From: Prostheceraeus crozeri
Taxonomy: Eukaryota > Platyhelminthes > Polycladida > Euryleptidae
Assembly (NCBI GenBank): GCA_907163375.1
Contig: CAJQUW010009010.1
Coordinates: 230,496-294,495, forward strand
DNA: 64,000 nucleotides
Direction: 5' to 3'
The position numbers were made by a program, and so were the translations under genes. Position 1 is the first letter of the stretch. The number at the start of each line of letters is the position of its first letter. Below, one piece after another: positions 1 through 10,911 of this stretch. Under the pieces are notes generated by a model. The model ran no database searches. It worked only from the letters and a program-made list of their open reading frames with translations, and had not been told where the DNA came from.

Positions 1-2515
1 CTAGTTTCAAATTGTCTGCGAACATCAAGTGCGTCATCTACATTTATTTTCATGAAAAACAACTAGCCTGTGCAACATCACCATTTCTTTTGTTTAATCT
101 GAAAATTATTTAAGTTTTGTTGATTCATTCATCAATAATTTGAAACTATTTAATGCATGCTATTCTACACTGCAAACTACACACCAGGGTTGGAACCGGC
201 CGCCGGGGTGACAAATTTTGAAGATCGGCAGGACGGCTTGTCATCATGCCGGTCGGCCGTTTAATTTAATTAGAGCCATGTCGACCTTTGACGACATTCA
301 ATTGATGACAAGTTTGGCGAGCTCATTGTTCCAGAATCTTATACATCAGCTTGCGGTCATCACTGTAGAATCAAAATATTTGAACTTAAACTGTAGTGGA
401 GAGAGCTCTCAATTGACGTTGCAAATCAGCAGAATTCCCTCACAAGTGAAGAAATAAATATCACTTCAGTGAATCACGTTAAATTAAGTTTGTACGTCAC
501 AGACAAAACATTTCGTAACATCAGCACAGTCAGTGATCAAATTGTCCGTCCCGGAACTTTTACCGCTAGAAAAACTTTCATTATCTTATAATTTGTTAAC
601 CGCTTAAAGCTTTCATGTGGATGGGGAATAGTAAATGTAGATTCAGTAGTTCATGTGTAGAGAACGCTACTATTGCATCAAATCAATGCCCGTTGGGTCA
701 TTATTTTGATTATCTGTTTTCAACTTTCTTGTTGTGTTTAATTGACTTTGAAAATGCAGTTAACATTATCATAAATGATAAAATAGGCCAATAACTCATT
801 AGATTAATGAATAAGTCATTAAGCGCATTACAGTTTATTGCACAAAACATGATATCAAAGTGCGAATGATTGCATTGTACGATGTTGTATGCTAATAGGT
901 AACTCTCACTTATACGGAGCACCGGTAGGCCTACCATTCATGCATTTCATGTATGATGTGTGGAAATTGAATTATGTCTAATGGCATAAGCTGACCAAAT
1001 ACTGTCTGACAATCAAAGACTTAACCAGCCGGTATAGAGACGCCAGCCATCGTCCCATCCCCTGGTGAATATGCTGGAATAATGTTCATGGGAGCAAGCA
1101 TTCGAATATGCTAACTGATTGGAAACATGGATGAATAAACATGTCAGGTATAACTTGCACATTGTCAATCAATGGTCCAAATTCTTTGAGTTCTTTACAC
1201 TTACTGGTCACTGACGGACACTGATGTGTCCCAGGCCACAGGTAAGATGGTAAGCAAGCTCAATTAAATTTACCTATTTTTGTGATGAAAGCAGCACCCA
1301 CTGAAGTAAAAAAAGATGAAGAATGGTCATTTGGTCTTCTCAGCTCTTTGTGACCGCAAATGGGTTGTTACAAGGTTGACCAATCCAAATCTCAAAGCAA
1401 TTTTTATTTTTGACAGTTAAATTCGATTATACTATTTCCATGCTAAATTTTCATCTTTAGATCAGTGCTTTAGATTTGGTGCTGGCATTGATTAATGAAA
1501 TCACCTGATCAACAAATTGATTCTGAAGTTCAATTTATTTCACCAATGGATGAACTAGGGTTTGTTCAAATTTGTTGAATGCTTTTGAAAGCGCATTTTC
1601 CAAAGATGCTATTTTCGTCACCCAAATAGAATGCAGAGTTTCGCTGATGTTTTAATACTAAACAATAAAGTTATTAGGATTGCATTCAATTCAAAAACCA
1701 TATATTTCTTGAAAATGCTCCAATAAAGAGACAGCTTGTCAATCACTGTTATCCTATTTATGTCTTTAATTATTGACGATTAATGAGTTTACGTCAATTG
1801 TCTTGGGGTTCTCCTGTTAACAATCTATTCAACACTGAACGATTTATACGAAACAAAAGAAAAAATGAAGTATTTGATACACTAAACATTAGTTTGCATG
1901 CAATATATAAATCAAGAGTTTATTAATCAACTAAATACTTTGCAGATTTTACAAAATGTATTTTAACGTGTAGTTCACCATCATTGTTTATCCGATGAAA
2001 AGTTTACGAGAAACTTCACAAAGCTTCTCACTAACCAAACACTATTACTGAGAGGTTGTTGTCAATTGCCATTAGTAAATTGTTTTCAAAATGGTTTGGG
2101 GAAGTTTGCTTGACAATGTTTATCAAGCCTTAAAAAGCAAATTTGCTCTGTATGGTCAGTAACAGAGAACTTGTCCTCTATTGTGAAATAGGTTAGCAAC
2201 TAGTGAATGGAGACCATGAGCTAAGAGGAGATATTGCTTGCTTATGTGCTGTGTCAAACAATGTCATTAAAATATCTTTCAAAATCAAATTAAGCAGCAG
2301 AAAGGAATTCGTCTATTACTCATGCAATAATTCTCGCTTTGAGCCTTTCAAAGGGATAGCCGAAGACGTCAACATTGGTACAGCAGTCTTTCTCACCTTG
2401 ATTTGTCGAAGGCATGTGACAAAGTTTGCAACCAAATAATGTTGCACAAGGCTGGAAGCTTTTGCAAACCGATTTCGCTCTTCTCCTGCACAGTTTCTTT
2501 TTAATTTCATACCAC
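1..2515. other. unassigned AT-rich DNA
   Basis: No supported gene. Open frames are short and match no family I recognise. A GC-rich patch near 193-250 (repeated CCGGC/GGCCG words) resembles one near 50942-50990 and may be the edge of an old GC-ended element, but no target duplication is visible. Confidence 0.5.
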
Positions 2516-2863
2516 ACCTTCCCCAAGGACTTTCTACATCCTACCGAAGGTTCACAAAACTGAATGGCCTACTGTAGCAATGCCACCTGGTCGACCGATT
2601 GTTTCAGATGTGAACAGTGTCACAAGGAAGTGTTCTTCGATGATTGACTATTTTTTGGCCCCGATTGTAAAAATGTCTTCCACCTACATCCGAGACTCTT
2701 TGCATTTAATTGACCTTTTAAAAACTTTAATTATTCCGCACAATGCGATTTTGTTCAATATGGACATAAAATCTTTATACACAAACATTCCTACCGATGA
2801 AGGGATTCAAGCTGTTAGCAGGGCTTTCTCAAAACACAAGGACGAAAAAAGGCCCTGATTTAA

Positions 2864-3828
2864 CCCTCAGAGACCTGAGCTTTTTCACACCCTCTGAGAC
2901 CTAAGGGGGGTCCAGTGGACCCCTTCAACATATTCTTAGTTTACCTGCTTAAATCGATATCAAGACATTAGGAAAGTTGATTTTAAGTAAAACAATGATG
3001 TTTGCGTGTAGCAGGTCGGTATAACGAATCCTTTGAGTGACTTTCAGCCTTCTCAGTAAACACATGCGAAAATATGGTGTTTTTGTAAGTCAACCACATT
3101 TAGTACAGCATCATTTGTACTAGGAGGCGGCTTTACGATATTTTGTGTCACCATAAAGTTTCAGATAGTTGATTTTGATGAAATTGATTTAATTCATGCA
3201 GCTAATCCTTCCCATTTGTACATTCCTTCAAATTTATCCAAAGCTATGAGAAATAGACCTAAAATGAATCAAAATTGTTGTACTTCTAGAACCAAAAACA
3301 GCTGTGAAGATCTCAAACGTATCAATACTGCTGCGAAAAGTTTGTCATCAGTCAGTTTTTGGTGCTCAACTATGAATATAATGATAGCTTTCATTTCGGA
3401 CATGGATTTATGCCGAGTTGTTCATATAGGCCAACCAATCACGCGAGATCATGTGCGAAAGCAAAATATTCACATTTTGCGATCTTCCAACACATTGCAC
3501 ATCTACGAGCATGATGCAAACATTGAATGAATGACTTTCACTCTTTATACACCATCGTGGACATGTTCGAAATCATTTTTCATCTAATTACAAAAATTTT
3601 GTGATGGAATTTCTACACCCTCTGAGACGTGAGGGGGTCCAGTGGACCCCCTTGGCCTATCTGGCATACTTCTACTGATTCAATTGAAATGAAATAACAC
3701 ATGCAGATTCACTGTCAGAAATGATGATTTTGTATGGGCTTGAGTGGTTGATATATCGTCAGCGTAAAAAATGAAATAGAAAAATGTGGCTCCGGGGTCC
3801 ACTGGACCCCCCCTCAGGTCTCTGAGCG
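2864..3828. mobile_element. non-autonomous TTAA element (piggyBac-type MITE) inside the PLE
   Basis: 965-bp insertion flanked by TTAA on both sides (2860-2863 and 3829-3832). The terminal inverted repeats are CCCTCAGAGACCTGAG and its near-perfect complement, beginning CCC as piggyBac ends do. TTAA duplication plus CCC ends points to piggyBac-type mobilisation (family knowledge). No transposase is visible; the 104-codon frame at 3216-3530 matches nothing I know and is probably chance. Removing the element plus one TTAA leaves the surrounding RT in one frame, so it inserted into a then-contiguous RT. Confidence 0.85.
2907..3810. repeat. three copies of a 17-bp palindrome inside the TTAA element
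   Basis: GGGGTCCAGTGGACCCC occurs at 2907-2923 and 3634-3650, and in inverted form at 3794-3810. Each sits beside a CTCTGAGAC-like word that also forms the element's tip. These look like iterated transposase-binding sites or arms of internal hairpins; function is inferred only from position. Confidence 0.8.
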
Positions 3829-4219
3829 TTAACCCTTCTGTCACTTCTTCGACTGATGCTCAACAATAATGATTTCACATACAGCAATGAGCATTTTCTA
3901 CAAATTCAAGGGGTTTCCATGGGCAGTGCTTTTGTCGCCTCGTACGCTAATATTCTACACGAATGGGAAAGTAACTTTTTGAATCTGCCGATGCATCCGT
4001 TTTTCTGGGTAAGATACATAGATAATGTTTATGGAATTTGGAACTTTGCTGAAAATACTTAATTTTAACTTAATTTTAATACTTAAAATACTTAAAATCC
4101 TTACTTTTGCTGACTTTGCTAATCATTTTCATCCGTCCATTGCTGTAATTGTTGACTCCCCTGTCAATATTCGTTTTCTTGATACTGATGATTGGGAATT
4201 GGATTTTGATAACATTTAA

Positions 4220-6360
4220 AGCATTTTCACTCAAGTTACTTATTACTTGCGTCATTCCACATTATTCCAAGTGACAGTCAAATAAAGTAATGCAATTGCT
4301 TCAGCAGAACAACTTTTTAACTTTTCTTCTACTGAAGCTAGAATTTTTGTGCATTGGCTTAAATGAAGGCTGATGTTATCATGTCCAAGAATGTGTAAGT
4401 ATTATAGAATTCTGCCCACATTATCTGACACAATTATACTTCGAATGACACAATATCTTGACCTGCATATCAATCCTTGAATCTTTGTCAAGACATCAGC
4501 AAGAGTATTTTTAAGTGGCGCAGCGATGTTTACTCATATCTGAACGATGCTTCTGATGCAGCAATGAAAAACCAACGCTGTTGTAAAATTTAAGCATTAA
4601 TCTTATTGACATAAAATTATCTTACTAACAGACTAACCTGCAGGCAGACACAAAACAAGTGAATCCATCTCTGTGATTGGATTCCATATTTATGAATAGC
4701 CTCGCTGAGAATCAGCTACTGAGTGCAAATCATATTGCAATCTCCATTTCAGATTGTGTGTAAAGCTTATTTGCTGAAATGATTTAATTTTTATCTTTAT
4801 TTAGATATGATAATGTATTTATGATGATGATAATTTATTTTTTTATTATTTTTTCTAGGTTTATTTTATCCTGCCAAACAATGATAAAATCAATTGAGGA
4901 AGCAGGTCTCTTAGTACGCTCAGGAGTTGCACACTATATAAGATGCTTTTATGACACGAATTGTTGCTGTTTCATTACTCTCACATGCCTGATATTGGCT
5001 GACGCCACATGCATGTTTTGAGGAAAATATTTCATCCTGTTGCGACATTTCGTCTGTCTTGCACGGCAACAACACAGGACTGATAGCTACGACACGCGTG
5101 CTCATAGTACAAAACTCACAGATAGATCAACATGCTATTTGCATCACACATTCACAATTAATTAAATTGTGAAAGATCTTATGCTGAATAATTTTATGTT
5201 TTTCGCAGATGTTGCATGCTGTTCCATTGTGAAAGAGTTCCGTGGAAAAATGAGTTTTTAAAATGTCTATTATTATTCAAGATCTTGCAGTCACTGCACG
5301 CTACCATCTTCAGAAATTAATTTTCCCGTTCAGCGATTAAAAGATCTCGAATAGCAATAGATCTTGCAGAAACTAATTTTTCCACCGGCAGTTATTCAAT
5401 GCAATGGTGGATTTTGATTAGTCTTCTGCTTTTCTTAAGAAACTGCACATGTAGGAGTGCAGGAGAACGCAAAAGACATATAAGACGATGGGAGACATTC
5501 TTCCATTGTTGATGCGACGCCAGAATTGTTGAAGGATAAACTTCATTATACAACGTAAATGTGAAGAGACAACAAATGCACTAAATTGATAAGGATTGAT
5601 TAATTATTTGAATCGCCTTTCCAACTTCATGTTCAATCATGCTTCTTGTTTTGCCGCATTGTTATCTTAGATTGTCGTTTCTACTTCACAAAGCTGTCAA
5701 AGCTTTTCAGGACGTCACTCAATGAATGTTTGCGTACCATGAAATACAAGCCGATCGATGACTGTAAATTCTACTTGACAATAAAAATTTGATTGCTAAT
5801 TCATGTGGCAAATGCCGTTGGAAATATGCTTTAAATCATTGTTACCTGATTTCAGGGCTAGTAAGTCTATACTCCGCGGTAGTATCCTTATCGATGCATA
5901 TATCAATTAGCTGCGCCATGATGAAGCAATATATTTTGAGGCACTCAGTTCTCGCATCATTTCACGAAAGAACAACTTAATTAAGAAATTTGATCTCAAA
6001 TTGCCTCTAATCCCCTCGCGCCTGTTTTAATGTCTAATTGATGCAGCATTTTAGGGGTTAATACATTTGCTAATGGCATTGTCTGTGACGATGTCCATGA
6101 TTTATTTGAAATTTTGCTGCAAATGCAATATTTTTTACTTTTGTTTGATATTCAATGCACCTTTGTTCACGTCAGCAGATGGGTACTTTAAAGTCTTTTA
6201 CAGGACAGAAATTCGTTTGAGAAATTGCTTTAGGGTCATACTCTCTAATGTACTTAAGCTTTTTGAATTCTTATAGACGAAGTGAATGCGCAATTGAGAA
6301 TTGAGAAACTGAGAATCACGTGCGTGTGATCATTTACAATACTAGACTGCAAGAAACACC
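4220..6360. other. unassigned AT-rich DNA
   Basis: Nothing recognisable. Short open frames on both strands have no family signature, and I see no terminal repeats or tRNA-like structure. Confidence 0.5.
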
Positions 6361-6364
6361 CATA

Positions 6365-6560
6365 AAATAGAAATATGCCCATTTGTTCTATGTGACTTGC
6401 AGTAACCTCCAGGGCATGGCGAGGATGAGATTTTATAATCAATTTTGAGGGACAGCCTCCCATTCTTCACGCAAGTTGAGTGAAACTGGCATGAGAGACA
6501 TCGCGTTGTCTTACTCGCCGTCCAGCGCCATCCCACAGATGTTCAGTGGGATTCAAATCT
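6365..6560 (-). pseudogene. Tc1-type transposase, C-terminal relic
   Basis: Read on the minus strand with frame changes, this resembles the end of Tc1-family transposases: an N-P-x-E-x-x-W-D-type region near 6545-6510 (read as LNICGMALDG), then REEWEAVPQ near 6465 and a SMPRR-like stretch near 6410. In the family this is the block around the last acidic catalytic residue plus the C-terminal helices. At least two stops and one frameshift are present. No matching N-terminal half or inverted repeats are visible to the right, so only a fragment of about 65 codons survives. Confidence 0.6.
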
Positions 6561-6564
6561 CGGC

Positions 6565-7046
6565 TGCTTTACCAGCACTACAGTTCATCCCCCTTGTTCT
6601 CTCTTTTGCTGACTGAACTATCCCTCACAAGCACAAAGCACAAAACAGTGCATGTAACTATAATCACAAAACCGATTTTACAATTTCATCGCTTCAGACA
6701 TCGACATGTTAATAATTCAAGACAGGTTTTGGTGCGTGCGGTATAACGGGTTTTTTTGAGTCTGTTGATGCAGTCCCACCTCGCTTGGCCCATCTTCAGC
6801 TTGTTATTGGGAGCAACTCTAGCTTAGGTAGGAACACCTGTCCCTGATAAACTTCCTTCATCTCATGTACTTTCAAAGCTGCTTTGGTTGGAAGAATTAA
6901 TTCTTCACTAATCATCATTGAAAATGTGCCTTGGTGTCTCGTCAATGTCGGCACAATATGCACTTGTTCTGCCGTATAAAAGGATGACCCATTGTTCGCA
7001 AAGATGCTATGTAGGGGAATTACATGCACGGGATTCAGAGAATGTG
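6565..7046. other. unassigned DNA left of the hAT element
   Basis: No gene supported. Frames of up to 100 codons overlap on opposite strands here, typical of chance. The right edge is the target site of the hAT-type element. Confidence 0.4.
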
Positions 7047-7054
7047 TCAGCGAC

Positions 7055-8013
7055 CAGAGTTGCATGCGGGGCGGGCCGGCCCGCGGGTTCAGGGCCATCT
7101 ATTGCGGGCGGCACTGATGGTCTTGTATTATTATCGGCCCGCGGGCTGCGTCATCATATTCGTGAAATCGTCACTTATTTGCCATGGTGCATCTTTCATT
7201 CGATAAAATGTTGGTAACAAAGTAGAAAACTATCAACTTATTACCTAAGCTAGGAAGTTATGTAATTTTCATGAAGTGAATCTATGAAATGCAGTTTTCA
7301 TGAAGTGTGAGTTTAAAAGATGTCCATGTTGCACTTGAACATCTACCGATATACATGTATGTTCACTATCTATGTATGGTACGTGTATCTTCAGATTTGA
7401 CGCGCCCAGTGTGAATGAATGTTTTGGCGTCTGACTGCTGAAATCACCACTAATTTTACTACAATCAGAATTTGTTTAACTACGATATTTTATAAAGAAT
7501 TCCGATTTCATTATTTAAGATCTTCATAGGAGCAGCCTATATGTTGAAGAGTGAATGAAATACAGAATTATGAAACAGTCATGTATTTGTAGTCATGTAA
7601 TGTACGAGTATGCTATCATTAGCCTGAATACCAAGGAAAACCTTGTAATTCTTTTCCATCGTACTTGGTTTGCTTTTGATATGGTACCACAGATACATGT
7701 ACTTTGATATGGTCGTTCGATTGTTTCTCAATAGACGTCTAAGTTACGAGAATTTTCATTGTGAAATACCTTTCTTGTGTAGTGCTTGCCTAAATCATCA
7801 AGGAAAATGATCTACAGTTGCATCATTTACCGGCACATTAATCCTAGGTTCTGTTTTTCGATCTTTTAATTCAAAACCACAGGATTCGGTTAAAAATTTG
7901 CGGACTACGGGCCGGGCCGCGGTTGACCCTTGAAATCTGCGGGTCGAGGCTCACAATGCCGGCCGCGGGCCGGGCCGAGCCGGGCCTCTGAATTCCAGCC
8001 GCATGCGACTCTG
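7055..8013. mobile_element. hAT-type non-autonomous element, GC-rich ends
   Basis: A 959-bp element bounded by a perfect 8-bp direct repeat TCAGCGAC (7047-7054 and 8014-8021). The terminal inverted repeats are CAGAGTTGCATGCGG and the complement of CCGCATGCGACTCTG. An 8-bp target duplication with CAG-starting ends is the hallmark of the hAT superfamily. The outer ~100 bp on each side is packed with GGCCGGCCCG-type words, in sharp contrast to the AT-rich middle and surroundings. No transposase is encoded, so it would have needed one in trans. Confidence 0.88.
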
Positions 8014-8021
8014 TCAGCGAC

Positions 8022-8425
8022 ACATTTATCATTTTCACATTTGTAAGGTTTCAATTCATGTCACGTTTGGACGAGTATTGCACATCAACAGTGTTGATTC
8101 CATCAAAGCTATTACAAAAACAAGGCATAGAAAGGAAAACGGAGATTTGTAATTTGCAGAATCCATGCTTAATATTTACGACGATTTCCTATGAGCAGTC
8201 TAGTCGCCAACAAAACACAACAATTCAAGTTTCGATCGAAGATTCTCGTCAGTTGTTCAGCCCAATTTACATGCACAATCAAATTGTCAACATCAATGAT
8301 GAAGAGGCTTTCAACAAGCTTTCACTGCCTGATCTGTTTTCGGCAGCCTTTGTACCCACGAGGGAGAGGATGGTTGAATGCTTCTCAATGCAACTTATGG
8401 CATCTGACACTGCCTCTTGATTCGC
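8022..8425. other. unassigned; 120-codon open frame of unknown meaning
   Basis: An open frame of 120 codons (8058-8420, plus strand) starts close to the right edge of the hAT insertion. I recognise no domain, signal peptide or membrane segment. It overlaps other frames and runs to the edge of the non-LTR relic, so it is more likely chance than a gene. Confidence 0.3.
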
Positions 8426-8429
8426 AAAC

Positions 8430-9015
8430 CATTAGAAGAAAACTGTTTGGAGGAGCACAGTCGACGGCTCAACCTCGACAAGACAGTGGACATGCAATGT
8501 GAAAAACAAGCAGATGGAACATTGCAAGTTGACTGAATGGACCTTCCAAAGACCACCAGCATCAGGTACCCGGGATCAGTCATAACTGCGGATGGTGACA
8601 GTCTCCTAGATGCGCGTGCATGTCACCGAAGCTTGGCTGAAGTTGTCAGGAGGAGTTAAAAAAAGATGGTGGTGGGACCAACAGCTGGGCGAGCTGCGAT
8701 TCTCGCTGAGACTGACACTGCGGACCACGCACAGAACGAGGAGGTGAGGAGCTGTCTTGTTGTGGCGGCCATCTTCGAGGAGCTACACGAGAATGGGCTC
8801 CGCTGGTTTGGACACGTCACATGTGTTCCAGCGAGCTCCGTTGTGCAAACCGCAGCTGGAGGCAGCAGGCTCAAGAAACGATGGAAGGGCATCATCAATA
8901 AAGGTCTACGTGGAACGCAACTGAAGGAGGCGGACACCAGTGATCCATCAAAATGGAGACATGCCTACACCACGTCGACCCCACGCACCGCCGTAGAAGG
9001 CGAAGAAGAAGAAGA
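8430..9015 (+). pseudogene. non-LTR retrotransposon reverse transcriptase, C-terminal relic
   Basis: Tail of a non-LTR (LINE-type) RT, 5'-truncated. It shows LNLDKTVDMQCEKQADGTLQVD (about 8470-8535), PKTTSIRYPGSVITADGD (about 8548-8600), where the family has the conserved K-Y-L-G-S block, then DARA; after a frame change come LRWFGHV (about 8798), RLKKRWKG, LKEADTSDPSKWR (about 8921-8961) and a TP.TAVEGE end. This order (fingers/thumb, then the short FGHV-KKRW-KWR tail) is typical. A stop at about 8536 and a stop/frameshift near 8658 make it dead. It ends in a (GAA)n(GAT)n tract, a common 3' tail. The clade cannot be fixed from this part. Confidence 0.8.
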
Positions 9016-9040
9016 AGAAGATGATGATGATGATGATGAC
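9002..9040. repeat. (GAA)n(GAT)n microsatellite
   Basis: A run of GAA followed by a run of GAT at the 3' end of the non-LTR relic; probably grown from that element's 3' tail. Confidence 0.9.
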
Positions 9041-10184
9041 ATGGTATATGGATGCCGCTTCGTAGCACACTGCACTGTAGTCCATTCCTTAACCTACCTT
9101 GTGCCGACATTTAGCCAACTGTTGCTTAATTTTGATCGGTGAAGGAATAAGCGCTTGACTGACAAAATAGATTTATTACTTCAACGTTTCGCGATTAGCT
9201 TCAACTGGATAAAAGTGAAGAAAATGGGCTATACCGGACGCATTACATTCAGCTCTAGTACATGAAGATGCGACTTAATCTCAGTCGCTTCAACAAAATG
9301 TCCTAATTCTTAATTCGGTGGTGCTGTAAAATATAAAGAAAAAAAGAAATTGAAATGAAAATGCTTTTGAGAACATAAAAACCTGCGGTGTCGTAGCCTT
9401 GTCCAGTGTTGCAACCTGCTTCCACTATCATTGCGTGTGAAAGTTGAAAAAAAAACATTTTTACCACTTTAGCTGTAATGGATTTAATCTATGAGAAAGG
9501 CCGTATGCCCTCATATGCAGGTAATTGCTTGCTTGATGCATTTCAAATTCTTAAATCAATATCTCACTCAAGTAGTAAGATTTCTCATTACTTCAATATG
9601 TAATACGGAAGCGTCAAATTAACTTGCATTGTTGCAGTGAATAGGAAAATGTGGGGGATGAGCGGCAGGTACGTGCTTGTTCCTTGTCTCACAGATAAAA
9701 GGAATAGCCCCTATCTCCCCACCTACACAAAAACCAAAGTTAATGTGGAAAATGGAAAAACATAAGGTAAAGCAAATGGATGAATGAACAGTGTGTACAG
9801 AGTGTCATATGGTCATGGCAACATTGTATCAAATACCGTCAAACATTCTATTTTAACTCTTATAGGAATAAATTTGAAGATCGCAACATTTGTTCCGCAA
9901 TTTTTACACGGTTGATTTGACATTTTGTTACTTGTTTTGCTAGAGGAACGCACACTTGGTGATTTGAGTGAATATTCAAACGTTGACATGGGAGGCTTGC
10001 TATCATTGATGTCATCAACTATAGAAGAATTGAATTTTACGATCCTAAGTTTCGTCAAGTCTGATGAACACGGTCGAGATATTTTGATATGAAAGGAGAG
10101 CCGCAATTCCATGTGCAAATTTATGTGATGAATACTGTGGCATATAAAGAACTTTGTTCACTGTAGTGCCTTCCTGAATACTAC
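9041..10184. other. unassigned AT-rich DNA
   Basis: No gene, terminal repeat or RNA signature that I can support. Confidence 0.5.
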
Positions 10185-10187
10185 TAA

Positions 10188-10908
10188 TAGTCTGGCAGCC
10201 AGAACGAGTTTCTGCAGGGAACGAGGCCGAAAATGAGACTTTCACAGAATGATGTACACCCTATGCCTACTACGAATCGGCTCGTCTGTCGAGTTCTAGT
10301 GAGCTCCTCTTCTTGTCAGACAAGATCACAGAAAAACACATGTAAATCCAATGAGACGAAGATTGCAGTTTTTGGCTAGAATGAAATTTTGTATGTTTTC
10401 TCTGATTAAACCAAAAGCACTAAGCCCAGAGTCAAAATTTTTGACATGGAATGTCTTCAGGTCATTTCCTATCATGTGCATGTGCTATTGTCATGCTTCT
10501 GATCGGCAATGTATGTGAGAATGTGGTTGAATGTGGATGCAGGTGCACGAAATGTTTGTGTTTGCCGACATTAAGAGGCTCGCCAAATTTAAATGTGTCT
10601 AGCTTTATAGACAAGGGTGCAAGAAAATGAAAGTAAATGACCTGAAGACATTCCATGCAAAACAATTATGACTTTGGGCTTATCGCTTAATCAGAGAAAA
10701 CATGCAAAATTTCATTTTAGCCAAAAACTGCAATCTGCGTCCCATTGGATTTACATGTGTTTTTCTTTGATCCTGTCTGACAAGAAGAGGAACTCACCAG
10801 AACTCGGCAGCCGTGCCGATTCGTAGTAGGCATAGGGTGTACATCATTCTGTGAAAGTCTCATTTTCGGCCTCGTTCCCTGCAGAAACTCGTTCTGGCTG
10901 CCAGACTA
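10188..10908. mobile_element. full-palindrome foldback element, copy 1
   Basis: A 721-bp element whose two halves are inverted copies of each other along nearly their whole length, so one strand could fold into a hairpin of roughly 350 bp. The ends are TAGTCTGGCAGCC and its complement, flanked by a 3-bp duplication TAA (10185-10187 and 10909-10911). Arm words such as CTGCAGGGAACGAGGCCGAA and ATGTCTTCAGGTCATTTCCT recur in inverted order. A TAA duplication is compatible with PIF/Harbinger-type mobilisation, but no transposase is present. Frames seen inside are palindrome artefacts. Confidence 0.9.
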
Positions 10909-10911
10909 TAA

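Larger units (their letters stand above)
2520..4215 (+). pseudogene. Penelope-like element reverse transcriptase, split and frameshifted
   Basis: Reverse transcriptase core of a Penelope-like element (PLE), a retroelement class whose protein joins a telomerase-related RT to a GIY-YIG endonuclease. In order: FYILPKVHK (about 2532), PPGRPIVSD (about 2583), the motif A region FNMDIKSLYTNIP (about 2752-2793), QIQGVSMGSA (motif B, about 3904) and RYIDNVYGIW (motif C, about 4012), in which the usual second catalytic Asp reads Asn. A 965-bp element sits between motifs A and B, and the frame is the same on both sides of it. A TGA stop lies just before the insertion at 2856-2858. After about 4062 the frame shifts across an AATACTTAAAAT-rich stretch; FADFANHFHPS and IRFLDTDD continue the family pattern to about 4190. 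No GIY-YIG domain follows, so the copy is truncated at both ends and dead. Family call is secure; subfamily is not. Confidence 0.85.

Noticed and set aside
3216..3530. 104-codon frame inside the TTAA element as a transposase remnant
   Set aside because: No DDE or zinc-finger signature of piggyBac proteins is visible, and the element is too short for one.
6540..6570. A GGATTCAAATCTCGGC stretch as a tRNA T-loop
   Set aside because: No cloverleaf can be built around it, and it falls in the Tc1 transposase relic, where it is coding sequence.
8895..9110. Histidine/leucine-rich frame on the minus strand
   Set aside because: It is the antisense reading of the (GAA)n(GAT)n microsatellite.
10462..10665. 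Recurring similar small proteins (M-x-C-L-Q-V type) at several loci, also 38154-38348 and 48464-48730
   Set aside because: All lie inside the full-palindrome element family; the similarity is DNA repeat homology, not protein conservation.
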